This document shows positions 23,161 through 33,800 of a stretch of 64,000 nt of DNA, piece after piece. The notes beneath the pieces were generated by a model, which made no database searches, was not told the origin of the DNA, and saw only the letters and a list, made by a program, of their open reading frames with translations. Location: positions 930,001-994,000 of the forward strand of contig JAAROD010000080.1 in assembly GCA_012274445.1 (NCBI GenBank), in the 5' to 3' direction. Source of the DNA: Sclerotiophoma versabilis. Lineage: Eukaryota; Ascomycota; Dothideomycetes; Pleosporales; Didymellaceae. The position numbers and the translations under genes are program-made. Positions within the stretch are counted from its first letter, which is position 1. Every line of letters begins with the position of its first letter.

Positions 23161-24061
23161 TTAGGCAGCGACCATGGCTGGGACGCTCAATTTGGTGAAG
23201 TTCCAAGTTTTTCCGTTATCTGCCGTTGACATTGCTCCGCCAGTAGCGCCATGTTCCCAAGACCCAGTGTGCTTGAAGGACTGATCTGCTTGGCTCAAAA
23301 TGACAGTGATGTCCTCCCAACCTATCCATGTATTAGTATATGTCACGCACAGAACGAAAAGATTATTTGGACGTACTGTGAGCCGGCGCAGTAGTGCAAG
23401 GTTGAGCTGCACACTCGATTGAAACGTAGAAGACGTTTCCGTGCTGTCCTTCACTGGTAGAGACGTGAGATACGAGCTTGTCGTTAATGTACAGGTTCTG
23501 GTCCCACAGATTTGTGGTCGAATTTAGCTTGTCTAGTACATGGTCAGCACGAAGAAGCCGATACTAGACCTTAAGAACGTACAGTGAGTCTTGACACGAT
23601 CTCCTGGTGAGGCCATGACTGGCGTACCGTGGGTAGCAGACGAACCCTTTAGAGTATAGGCAAAGTTGCACCAGTTTGCACCCAAGTTCTGGCACCATGT
23701 ACTACAAGAGCAATCAGGGATTCAGCCCACACAGCCTCAGCAGGGCTATGGACTTACCTTCCTGGTGAGTTTTGCGTAACTCCCTGAAGGAAGTCGCCCT
23801 GAGGAGAAACTTCCTGATCCATCAAGATCGCTGACCACAGGGCAATGTCTCCTAAAGAACCACTTTAGCAGGCATTCTTGAAGCCAAGCAAAGTAACAAG
23901 CTACCTGTGATAGGGTTGGGAGCGTCTCCGAGAACAAGTGTAGCGACAGCTTCTTGAATCCATGCGTTGCCGTTCGCTGGAAGAGTGATGACGTCGAGAT
24001 TTGCAGAGCTCTGGGGAAGGAGCGTCAGGAAAGCGCCGAGGGCTGCCAAAGATGCTTTCAT
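23161..24061 (-). CDS. Small secreted protein of unknown function
   Basis: Five exons on the reverse strand (24061-23905, 23851-23758, 23701-23583, 23532-23377, 23321-23161) join in frame to 228 residues. The start gives a clear signal peptide (MKASLAALGAFLTLLPQSSA). The mature part has four well-spaced cysteines in WCQNLGANWCNF and in ECAAQPC, a conserved-looking core (LKGSSATHGTPVMASPGD, WDQNLYINDKL) and Asn-x-Ser/Thr sites. I do not recognise a named domain; the pattern of aromatic residues and a Ser/Thr-rich beta-like body would suit an extracellular beta-sandwich (inference). Every intron has a normal donor and acceptor, so the gene looks functional even though it sits in a gene-poor, relic-rich stretch between two pseudogenes. 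Such genes are candidates for environment- or host-facing secreted proteins. Confidence 0.82.
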
Positions 24062-24823
24062 AGTGATGATGTGATTGAAGGAGTGCGGTCGAGCGAGTCT
24101 GAGTTAGATGCTTGTCAATTGAAGCTGAACGGTTTTATAAATCAAAGTTACAAGCTCAACAGTATTTATCTTAGGCACATACAAGCCTTTACGAAGTAAT
24201 CAAAATGGCATGGCTGTGCTGTCGTTTCAGCAAGGTTCTGTATAGTGGCTCTTGTTTCGAAACAAGTGCGAAGCCATCGCCTGAGCAGGAGCAGCGGGTC
24301 GTGCGGGCGATGCACCACGCTACTGCTACCTGCCGAAACATGAGTTGATCAGACCGAATTTGAGCCTTATTGCTGTTACAAATGGCGCCCAACTTTGCAA
24401 TTTCGCCATTGGGATGTTATTAACGTAGTAATCCCTTCCAGCGGAAAGCCTCTGTTGTCGACCATCACCGGAAGGTGTCGAACCATCGTGAAGTTCGAGT
24501 GAGTGAGGCTTTCTGGCCTGTTGGAAGTCCATATACTGTCATGAGCCTGGATGTGCAGTATCACGGTCGCTAGATAGGCAGCATTAATATGTGGCCAAGA
24601 CATTTCCCTTGGCAGCCCTTCGCGTATTGTAGAGTATGGGCACTATTGGCCGCGAGGAAGTCGGGTCCACGTCCTGAGTAGTGGATAGAATTGCTTGAGG
24701 CCGAAAACTGGGGCGCTGCCCGTACCGCCTGGCTCTAGGGTGCAATAGGTTAGTCAGTGTCCTTATGGCGCCCTCCTTATCAGCTCCGCAGGCATTAAGC
24801 TGATCATCACCCCGCACTTTCTG
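24062..24823. other. Intergenic, no supported gene
   Basis: Promoter of the secreted-protein gene and upstream region of the phosphatase pseudogene. Reverse-strand frames at 24189-24603 have no recognisable content. Confidence 0.45.
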
Positions 24824-25857
24824 ATGAACCGAAGGCGCAATATCTTCGCCGTCTCTGTATCTCTTCTCGTACATTCTTATATTCTAATGTACCTGTCCTC
24901 ACCGAAGATGGCAACAAAACGCAGATACACAGCACAGCGTGGCTTCTTCTCACATGACGATGACCCCAAAAGTTGGGGCTTTAGAGCGACTACGCGTGTC
25001 ATCTTGGGGTTCCTCGACAGGTCATATCCAACGGATGATGTACTAGACGAATTACATACTTGGGGTGAATCAACGCAGTGGCAACGCCTTCAACGATATA
25101 TTAGAAACCTCTATGCGAACGATAAGAATAAACAATACAAACTTCTGTAAGTGGTCCGCCACGGCGAAGGACTTCATAACGTCAAATAGAAGGAAGTCAG
25201 ACGTGCTGAGCGGGATGTGAGTCTTATCGATAGCTACTGATGACCTTATAATGCACTAAAGCGCCTGTGTCTACAAGATGGCTCGACATTCACTGACTAG
25301 TATAGCGTTGTTGAGCCAAGGTATCTGGTGACGATAATGTCACCTGGGTAGATGCAGAGTCGACGGCCAATGGAGAACAACAGGCTTGCAATATTGCTGA
25401 AGCTCGCTCAGACCTAGGTGAAGGCATCATCACCACCACCCTGTCCAGTCCGCTACGGCGCCATCTTCGCAGCGCGCAGCTTGCTTTTCCACCAGAAGCA
25501 GGAAAAAAGACACCGATAGTCAAAGAGAAGCTGCGCGAACGGCTTGGTGTTCACACATGCGATCGGAGAAGTAGTAGATTCTGGGTAGTCGAAAATTACC
25601 CTTCGTTCAACATCGAAGACGGCTTCCACGAGGAGGATGTCCTATGGACTCCAAATAGACGAGAGACGCTTGAAGAGCACACGGCTAGAAGCAGGGAGTC
25701 GCTTGACGACATCTTCGAGGGCGAATGCGGTGACTACATTGTCCTAGCTGCAAATTCGGGCGCTACCATGTCCTTGTTTGCGGCAACGGGATGGAAGCAT
25801 ATGCCCGTAGCAGCAGGAGCAGTGTATCCCTTACTGGTCTGCGCAGACAAGCCCTGA
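24824..25857 (+). pseudogene. Phosphoglycerate mutase-like (histidine phosphatase) pseudogene
   Basis: Homology to the fungal phosphoglycerate-mutase family runs the whole length but is broken. The N-terminal frame reads YTAQRGFFSHDDDP, SWGFRATTR and ends KQYKLL at a TAA (25148-25150). The very next codons encode VVRHGEGLHNVK, i.e. the catalytic RHG motif (25157-25165), followed by a TAG at 25187. A third block, open from about 25330 to 25857, reads TWVDAESTANGEQQA, SSPLRRHLRSAQLAF, VHTCDRRSSRFWVVENYP and GATMSLFAATGWKH. In it the second catalytic His, normally in a (S/A)HSGA context, is Asn (AANSGA). The GTAAGT at the first stop could serve as a donor, but splicing there would remove the RHG. 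Two stops plus a lost catalytic His indicate a dead gene. Confidence 0.78.
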
Positions 25858-26009
25858 AAGGTGGGGGGCAGAAAAGGAGATCCTACTCAAGGTAGGGTGC
25901 AGAGGACGACACGACATACATACCACTGGAGAAAATTAACGCCCGACCAGTTTTGATGAGAATATATTGACGTTCTTCGTTTGATCTTTCATCAAATCAG
26001 CGATAACAA

Positions 26010-26135
26010 GCCCGGCTGGCACAATCGGTAGCGCGTGAGACTCTTAATCTCAAGGTTGTGGGTTCGGTTAGTACTCCCAACAGACCTCGGTTCGATTACA
26101 ACCTCTAACCAATTTCCAGAGCCCCACGTCGGGCT
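26010..26135 (+). tRNA. tRNA-Lys(CTT), T-arm split by a 53-nt insert
   Basis: The 5' acceptor strand GCCCGGC (26010-26016) pairs with GTCGGGC (26128-26134). The anticodon arm TGAGA-CTCTTAA-TCTCA gives anticodon CTT. T-stem halves GTGGG and CCCAC are present, but the loop TTCG^AGC is interrupted by bases 26067-26119. Without the insert the remainder matches the usual fungal tRNA-Lys(CTT) closely. The D-stem has an A-C mismatch (GCAC/GCGC where GCTC/GAGC is usual), so the copy may be a decayed gene. The insert begins GTTAGT, contains CTCTAAC and ends TTCCAG, as a short spliceosomal intron would; it also contains its own GGTTCGAT, resembling a B box. A T-run that could end polymerase III transcription comes only at 26156-26162. 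Confidence 0.6.
26067..26119 (+). other. Intron-like insert inside the tRNA-Lys T-loop
   Basis: 53 nt, inside the length range of the protein-gene introns in this window. It has a GT start (GTTAGT), a CTAAC branch-like motif 15-20 nt from the end and a CAG end. Also visible are a short complementarity (GGTTAG with CTAACC) and a second T-loop-like GGTTCGAT. Whether it is ever removed is unknown. Confidence 0.55.
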
Positions 26136-29110
26136 TTCAAACAATGCCTTTCTCTCTTTTTTGCTGGCTTGATTTGTCAAATAATTTTGTTGATTCGTGG
26201 TCTGGGGCGTCCGTGCGCCGCGCCCATAGTGCCAATAAAGCTCGGATGCGGCTGCGCTGAATTTGGCATCTAAACCTCACGCCTGGAGCTCTCTCGAGTA
26301 TTTTTTGACATTCCACGAAGTAAGTAAAACTGTTGCAGTCTTTTGGCAATTCGAAACAGCATAAAATGCGCAGGATTGGATTGACTGTCTATTTATAAAC
26401 CCAGGGTCTGCTTGCTTGGATCCAGCTTCTATGGCTACGTGAGAGCGCTGGAAGAATACGCGAGGTGCTGGAACTGCAAGTGGCTACTGCTCCATCCTTT
26501 TTTTTTACACAGGTCCTTGCAGCTAAGCAACCAATTTTCATGAACTTCAAACGCATCTAGTGACTGACATAATGTTCAGGCTACAGCAGAATAAACGGGA
26601 CTGCAGCCTCAATGCATTACGCAAGGCCGAGCTTGGGCAATTACTCAATTTGACAGTGCGCATTCCATGAAGCCTGAAGCAGACAGTAAAGAAAACCGTA
26701 CATATGGTGCAAGCGTCCCATTTGAGTGATTGTGATCCGCGTAGTCTCGGAGTGGGAGTTTCAATCCTGGATCGAAAGAGTGCAAGCTCATCGTCCAGCC
26801 CACGGAGTGCAAACTCCTCGACCGAACCCATGGAGTGCAAACTTCTCGACCGAACCTATGGAGTGCAAACTCCTCAACCGAACCTATAGCGTGCAAACTC
26901 CTTGACCGAACTCTCGGAGTGCAACCTTCTATCTATCGAACAAACAAACATAGTGCAAGTTCTCACACGCCAAGCCCACTGTGGTTGCGAGTTCGAAGAA
27001 GGTATCTTTGGCTGCATAGTGCTTCCATCGGACTCCTTTGTCTCTGTGCTTAGATGTGACTTGGTCACACGGCGTCTCAATGCTGACTAGATGACGGCTA
27101 ACAACACCAATAGAGCCAGCTCTGCTACATGTGAAGTCTGCTTCAACGGAGGTCTTTTCCGGTTCAGTTGTCCTTCCACCTTCGACCTTTCAATCGGTCA
27201 ATACAAGCCTTTCGCTCGCATACATGACTTACGGCCTGCCATACCACGTATGCATTCACTTAGCAACGCGACTTACTCAGTCATCGATTTTCAGGCACAT
27301 CGAATCTTCGATATGTCGAGCTATCTGCTCTGCTGCACTTACGCAAGCACATCTCCAATGCCTCGAACCGGCATCGACTTTTTGAGACTACGGCTCACCC
27401 GCTTCCAACACACTCCGCACTTTGCCTCGCGTGTATTCGGTTACAACACTGTCAGGGTGATTCCTCATTCCGTCGTCGCGATAAACCACACTCTTACTTG
27501 ATACATCATCCACGTCTTGGATTATCTGATGATACTTTCTCGTAGGGCGGAACGATGGCTTTACCAATCCAAGCTGTACCACCCCAGTGGAGACTTAATC
27601 CGCGGTCATTCGAGGTCAGTACGCCGATGCTATGGCCTTCTGTTGAGCCGAAAGACTGAGTGTCTGCAGCACGTTCATGTTGAACTTATACGTGTATGTG
27701 TCCTCGCTCCTTCGCAAACCCCTCCTTTGGTACACCAATGCTTCAAGAATGACGGATACCATGTCATCTATTAGTAGACCGGTGTCGACTTCAAACTCTG
27801 ATTGTAACCTCTGCCCAATGCCACTCCCAGTCTGACCCGTTGGGACGCACATCATACCTCGCTTTTACACGCATAACCCTACTCGCGTCCTCCCGACATA
27901 CCTCCGTCCGCCTATTTGCAGATGGTGACAACTCCGTGATTGATCTGGATCTAATTGCTCCTTTTCAAGCCTCTCAACTGATGTACTCTCAACCATGGTC
28001 CGTCTGGCCGGCCTCCAACATAAGACCTTTTACCTGAGCAAAACATGAACACACTCCTATCGATGCACCTTCTGCAATCTCTCTTACACACTGGATCGAA
28101 ACATGATCTCTCACAATACTGTGTACTAAGACGGCTATCCACCATGATTGGCTTCAAGCTTATACGTTACTATTGTACGCGTGGCATGCCGAGTGTCTTC
28201 CTTCTCCGATTTGATCCCCCACCCTAAAGGTTATTGCTGCACAATGCGTACCTAGTCTTGCAGTTGTCTTGTCTCTTTCCAGCAAGAATCTGCCTGCATT
28301 CGCTTCATTGCCACAGCTCGCCTACTACGTAGCCACTCTTTGTACAGATGCCATGTACCATTCCCAATGCCTATTAAATGGGGTGGCCCGCTGCAGCAAC
28401 CCGACTTATGTCATGGGGGTGCCTGTCAGCATGCTCATGCATTTGACACGCACGTTAAAACTTCATTACTGGGCTGCTGTTTCGATGTGCGTAGGTCGCC
28501 AGCTGTGGCTTGCCCTTTCATATGCACCACGTACCATCGCGAAAGTCGAAGTGACAAGATATGCTAACCTCAAAACTCCTCGGTCTGGCCAGTGCATTTC
28601 GTTATTTCGCGTGTTCGAGTCTTGGGTTGTTAGGACTTGATCGACGGCTAACGAACTAACACAGTAGACAGATTGCGCGGATGGCTCTGAAATGGGTTGT
28701 CTTATGCAGCAGTCTAAGATGTCACCTGATTGAAGGAACGCCGATAAGTGACCTACTCTCATTGGCACTTAGGTGTTATCGCGTCTGAGCTTTCCTGCAA
28801 GATGAGGGCCTCCATAGCCCTTGTGGTGATGGACATGACTCAGATCACCACTCTTCGCCGATTATTGGACATCATAATGCAAGCTACCATATGCCTGCAG
28901 GATGGCAGCAAATATTTTCTGTATGTCGACGTGCAACGGTTCAGACGGACTATACCAGGAACCGGACGAATTTAGATTTCTCTCTTCAATGGGTTGCTAA
29001 CGAAACCTAGAATCAAGTGTCTGAGTGCAAACTGCTTCTGTCACAAACAGCCGTTGCACCGTGCATTGGCCACATTGATTGTTACAATGCCTCCTGTATC
29101 CCAGCTCCTC
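26136..29110. other. 3-kb gene-poor stretch
   Basis: No protein family, RNA gene or transposon domain recognised on either strand. Frames of 60-137 codons overlap without codon or domain signal. The only structure I can support is the 28-bp satellite at 26777-26940. The sequence may be decayed repeat material, but I cannot show this by eye. Confidence 0.4.
26777..26940. repeat. 28-bp tandem repeat, about six copies
   Basis: Copies begin at about 26777, 26804, 26832, 26860, 26888 and 26916. The unit starts GGAGTGCAAACTCCT and ends GACCGAACC(C/T)AT; the middle copies differ at one to three bases and the outer ones are more diverged. GGAG-TGCAAA-CTCC within each unit is a small hairpin-forming palindrome. 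A period of 28 is not a multiple of three, so the array does not encode a repeated peptide. Confidence 0.92.
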
Positions 29111-29680
29111 CTAGACAGTCGCCGGCTGCAATTCCACGTCCTCTTCATCCAAAGCAATGCCACCTTCGTCCTCATTGTCCATGTCGAAATCCTCATCACC
29201 ACTCTCCATCCACTCATAGTCATCCATCAGGTCGTCCTGGCCAGACCAAACCTCCTTGGCTTTCAAATTCTTCACCCCCTCCTCGTGGATGTATCGCAGC
29301 TGGGCACGCTCAAGCTCCAGCTTCTCCATCAAGCGGGCGATCGCCGACATGACAGATGCCTCACCAACCAGACGCCTCAAGGAATGGACCACACTCTTGA
29401 TGTCAGATTGACTGACAGAGCGGTCGGACGCCTCGAAGAGTATGTGCTTGCAGGTTGGGCAGGAGTTACCAGCGCCTAGCCAGGCTGCTAGACACTCTTG
29501 ACCATGCATGTGGCCACAGAAACTGATGCGTACTGCTGAATGATGTGAATCTGATGCGATTGTATGGATGTTAACGTCGAGAGGGTCCTTGCAGATGCAG
29601 CAGTCCTGGTACATGTGTGCACCGGAGGGTATGATCTGCTCCAGGCCCAATTGCATGAAAGCAGCCTTGCTTTCGAACAT
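29111..29680 (-). CDS. Small RING-finger protein
   Basis: 189 residues from the ATG at 29680 (MFESKAAFMQLG). A RING domain spans about residues 27-77: CCIC, then SFCGHMHGQECLAAWL and SCPTCKHILF, giving the Cys/His ligand pattern of a RING with the CGHxxG..CL..WL core common in fungal E3-like proteins. A helical region (residues about 90-140) follows, then a strongly acidic tail (ESGDEDFDMDNEDEGG). It is likely a ubiquitin ligase or its relative; no substrate can be inferred. The frame remains open upstream to 29854, but that part looks like a 5' leader. No intron is needed. Confidence 0.75.
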   Translation of the reverse strand: MFESKAAFMQLGLEQIIPSGAHMYQDCCICKDPLDVNIHTIASDSHHSAVRISFCGHMHGQECLAAWLGAGNSCPTCKHILFEASDRSVSQSDIKSVVHSLRRLVGEASVMSAIARLMEKLELERAQLRYIHEEGVKNLKAKEVWSGQDDLMDDYEWMESGDEDFDMDNEDEGGIALDEEDVELQPATV

Positions 29681-30499
29681 GGTCAAGGTAGTTCTCTGAA
29701 GAAATGTCGAACAGATTGGTCTGGAGCTCGGTAGTATGCTGAGTTCAAGGTAGATTGCGGTATTCAAGTTGTGTGCGGTCGAGAAGTGATTGAGCCTGCG
29801 GCCTTCTAATAATGGAACAAGCGATTGTGCACATACCTCAAGCGCGGGCCGCAAGTGAAAGGATTATGGTGAGTAACAAGGCGATAAAGTCGATCTCAGA
29901 CATGTAGTTGCAGGGTAAGTTAGATATTTTGCAGTGCTATCTCTCTCTTACAGGCCATGTCAACAGAGCTACCAAGCACAGCAAAGACGTGTCGAATACA
30001 TTTTTCTGAACTATTATCGCCAGGAATATAGCTCTAATAGTGTTGTTCTGTTCAAAGTCATCAATCGCACCCGATCTGGGAGTGTACGCGCGCACGCCGG
30101 GTGCAGACCGTGGCTACCGGGAGCGGCATTGCGAGAACTCTTTCACTTCATTTCGTAAAGCTGAAGGGTGCATCAGATCAGCATCCTTATCCAGAGGGTT
30201 GGAATTTGATGGACGTCAAAACCGTGGTAAGTGCGTAGAATTCAGTGATGCATTGCCGCTCTCAACCACCATCCAGACAGGGCAAGTTTAGCCGCGCCGA
30301 CATCGCCCATTCCTTCCGTTCGATGTCTGGGCAACCACAATGACGGGCGACGTCGTCAGTCCCATCTCAATCCTCATGTCTACAACCCATCCTCAATTGC
30401 GTATCCATAAGCTGTATCCTGCCAATTCCAAGTTGCAAGCATCACAGCAGCCTTGTCTTAAAAGTTAGCTCGAGGGGTTAGCGCGGCAAACATCATCGA
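29681..30499. other. Intergenic between divergent genes
   Basis: Upstream regions of the RING gene and the GNAT gene. No supported feature. Confidence 0.5.
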
Positions 30500-31186
30500 A
30501 TGGCGACGCTCCACGCCCATACACCTGCAGCCTTAGGCGGACCGACCAATCTAATGCACACCGCACATGCATGCACCAACCCCACAGTCACAACGGCTTC
30601 CACGTGGGCCATCGAGCCGGTCACTAGGGCCACTTTGCAAGAAACATCAGTTTTCGTAAATGCATCGCGAAAAGAACTCTTCCCATCCTTGGGTCCAGAC
30701 ACCCTTCTGGACGATCCCAAGATCCTGCAAACGGGCTGTGTGCTCGTAGCAAGAGACGGGGATGGTTGTATCATTGCGGCAATAGCATATATTCCCTTTG
30801 ATTACCGCTTCCCACGCCTTCCTCCACCTCTAGGAAGCCCCTCCACTCCAGCATCGACGGCCAACTCCTCGTCGTCATCTCTGAACACTTCCATCTTTGA
30901 TTCTGAGCACCCTTGCAACACGGTAGAAGTCCTCCGTCTATTCGTTCTTCCTCAGTACCGGCGGCACGGCCTCGCTGCGTCTTTGTTCCAGTCATTGCGA
31001 AGCCACGCAGTAGCATCCGGAGTAAGGTGCATGTACCTACATACACATCCCTTTCTACCAGGCGCTATCCGGTTCTGGGAGAAACAGGGATTCGACATCA
31101 TATGCGTGGATGATGAAGACGAGGTATGGCGGACTCATCACATGCAGATGATGCTTGGATCGCCACAGCTAGAGGCAGTTCGGTGA
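30500..31186 (+). CDS. GNAT-family N-acetyltransferase
   Basis: 228 residues in one exon. The acetyl-CoA-binding core is VEVLRLFVLPQYRRHGLAASLFQSL (motif A, with the R-x-x-G-x-A pyrophosphate loop), preceded by the strand LVARDGDGCIIAAIAYIPF and followed by YLHTHPFLPGAIRFWEKQGF (motif B). A Ser/Pro-rich insert of about 35 residues separates the second strand from motif A. Small fungal GNAT proteins of this type are numerous and their acceptor is usually unknown, so no substrate is proposed. It lies tail to tail with the next gene, about 175 bp apart. Confidence 0.85.
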   Translation: MATLHAHTPAALGGPTNLMHTAHACTNPTVTTASTWAIEPVTRATLQETSVFVNASRKELFPSLGPDTLLDDPKILQTGCVLVARDGDGCIIAAIAYIPFDYRFPRLPPPLGSPSTPASTANSSSSSLNTSIFDSEHPCNTVEVLRLFVLPQYRRHGLAASLFQSLRSHAVASGVRCMYLHTHPFLPGAIRFWEKQGFDIICVDDEDEVWRTHHMQMMLGSPQLEAVR

Positions 31187-31362
31187 GCGACTCTATCTGT
31201 CGGTTGATATAAAGCGTAACTCAGAGGCGTATTGGATTTTCTACAGATGAAATGGTTGACCGTGTTTCATATTCCGCTAATGATACAGTTGTAGACTACA
31301 CGTCAATCGCCATGTATGATGTCTATTTTTGCCCAAAACGATACATCCATAATGAAGCGTTG

Positions 31363-33800
31363 TTACATGTGTCTCTCGACCCTCCCAATCCTTGGCGGCG
31401 TCTCATCCATCACGTCACCCTGCTGTGTCTCATCGTACCGCACCCTGACCGATTCGAACTCTTGTCTCATCATCTCCATTTCAGCTTCCCCCGAGTTTTC
31501 CTGATTCTGCAAACGCGGGTCTATACGAACAGACCGCCGCCCGGCATTGCCCTGACTTGGAGAGAGCGCGGTATGTTGGCGCGAGCCGTGGCGTGGCGGT
31601 ATCCTTGGTGATGCTGCAGGCCTAAGACTGCTCGACAGCTCATTGTTGCGCCGGAATGGTGCAGTCTGGGGTGCTCCCACTCGCTGTGTTTGTCTGCGGC
31701 AGTGAGTACTTGGTCAACTACTGATGTGGCGGAATGTTGAGAGCAACGCATGGTCCTCGACCACGAGATTCAGACTTACCTAGGCCGAGTAGCATTGTGC
31801 ATCTGTTCAAACACCGAGACTTGGTCTTGGGCTTGCGATGTTCGACCAGTACGTCCTGCCTGAGCTGCAGAGCTAACAGGAGCATTCTCGCTAGAGCGTT
31901 GGGCGCTCCGCCCTCCTCTTGTGTACCTTGGATATGGCCCGACGACGTAATCGGTGGCAGGAACAGACTGGGCAGACACGAGACGTGCAGCGGAGCCGTA
32001 CAGTTGACCTGCATGGGCAGACACCCCTCGCGTGTAAGGATCATCGGCCATAGCCATGGGTGGGTTGAATGCGCCTTGGGGCGGACCGTACCTGCTTGAC
32101 GGTTGACCAAACATGTTTGACGGTTGATCGAATGTGCCTGGAGATGGACCGTAGGCGCCCACCCCTGAACTTGCATTATAGTACGCTGGATTTCCACTCC
32201 CAGATTGACTGCTTCGCTGACGTTGTTGTCGTCCTTGTCGGTCGCCAAGACGTTGCGACGCCCGCCCAATATCAGCTGTTAGAGCTTCCAATGGTGAGAC
32301 ACGATCTTCCATGGCCGCCGCGATAGCGTTGGGTTGGGATCCGCAGCCCAGATTATTCTGACTGACGTGGCGATGGATCGCTGGTTCATGGCGGGCTCCA
32401 ATACTACCTGCAGGTGGGTGCGCGTAGGGCTCTGCTGGCAGAGGCGAAGCACTCGGTTGGCCAAATAATGCCGGTGCCCGTGTTACAAAGCCCGATGTAT
32501 AAGGTGTTGGAGGTCTTGGTATATGGTCGTTAGGAGCTTGCGCCTCCGACAACTGAAATGAGCGATAAGTACCACGGCTAGCCTGTCTCGAACCTGCAGC
32601 ACCGTCATGCTGCGACTGAAAGAGTGAATCTTGCGCTGAATGCTCGCCACTTGATTGTCGGTTCTCAGGAAGCTCGTAGTAAGAGTAGGCTAAGCTCGTG
32701 TTTGACACCTCACTACTATATTGCCTTGGTCGCTCACCCATCCTTCCATCAGGGGAACGCCCAGTTGCGGGCACAGTGGCGGTCCAGAAAACGTCCTCGC
32801 CTGCAGTAGAGACATGTGGTGCATCAGGCGTCAGCGTGAAAAGACGAGAAGGTGGAGCGTCGCTGGAAGAGTGACTTCGGGAATGGACCCGTGGTTGACT
32901 GGTCCTTCGGATTGGCTCGGTGTGTGGAGCAGGCGGGACCAGTTCTTGAAAAGTGTAATTATGTGTGCCTCTTTCAAAGTAGCCCCGTAGGTAAACTACC
33001 GGGTTCTCTTCGTCTGCACTCATCGAGTCACTCTCTGGCTGACGAGTTGGGCTAGGTACCTGCGTCTGACGAAGTGGTGACGGAGCATGCAGTGATTCTT
33101 GACCGACCGACTGAACGCGGTTTCTTTGAGGATGACAGGCTCCACCTCGTAGACTTCCTGAAATAGTTGAAGGTTCAGACTGGCGTTTTGGCGAAGAGGC
33201 TGCAGCAGAGTCCTCGTACGGCCTACTTCGACCCGGAGTGGCTGGACCAGCGACGCTAGTCGTATCCATCGGAGAATCTGCTGGCTCGACGAGAGTTCCT
33301 TCAAAATCGCCGGTCTGTTCATTTGCCGAGGAAAATGGTTCTTGACTAGTCTCTAACCTTCTGTGAAAACGCCCAAGTCGAAAAGGCAGTCGAGTGCTGT
33401 GACGCGGTGGATGAGCCGCAGCTGCAGTTGAAGTAGAGACGAACTGTGCAGAGTGCGTGGGGACGCTTCTAGGGTCAGGGGAGCTTTCGATACGCTGTGA
33501 TGATTCTTCCAGCATCTCGTCAGAGTCTTCAGAATCATCGTCAACATGAGCAATGGTGGCCTGCCGGGGTTGAGGTTGAGGCCTCAGTATTGGTATGTTG
33601 CCAAGATTGGAGATGGCATCCCCCACAGATCGCTGAGCACCAGGCATTAGCCTTGGTGGAGGAGGATGACCACTGGTTCTCGCACGTCGTTGTGCTGGAG
33701 CTGGAGAGGCTCTTAACTGCTGCCGTCGTACCATACGGCAAAGAGTCTCGTCAACGTCCTCAGGCGTCAAGGTAAGCTCTGACGGTTTCAACCGTAACAT
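31363..33800 (-). CDS. Long low-complexity protein of unknown function
   Basis: Two exons (33800-31780 and 31693-31363, joined across an 86-nt intron with a perfect GTAAGT donor) give 783 residues. The intron is proposed because the first exon runs into a stop immediately after the donor, and the downstream frame continues in phase into a similar composition. The protein is rich in Ser, Pro, Arg and Gln. It starts with a possibly ordered segment (LRLKPSELTLTPEDVDETLC), has an acidic patch (DDDSEDSDEMLEESS) near residue 90 and ends with a potential helix (EAEMEMMRQEFESVRVRYDE). I recognise no domain. It is probably mostly disordered and perhaps nuclear (inference from charge only). Confidence 0.7.
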
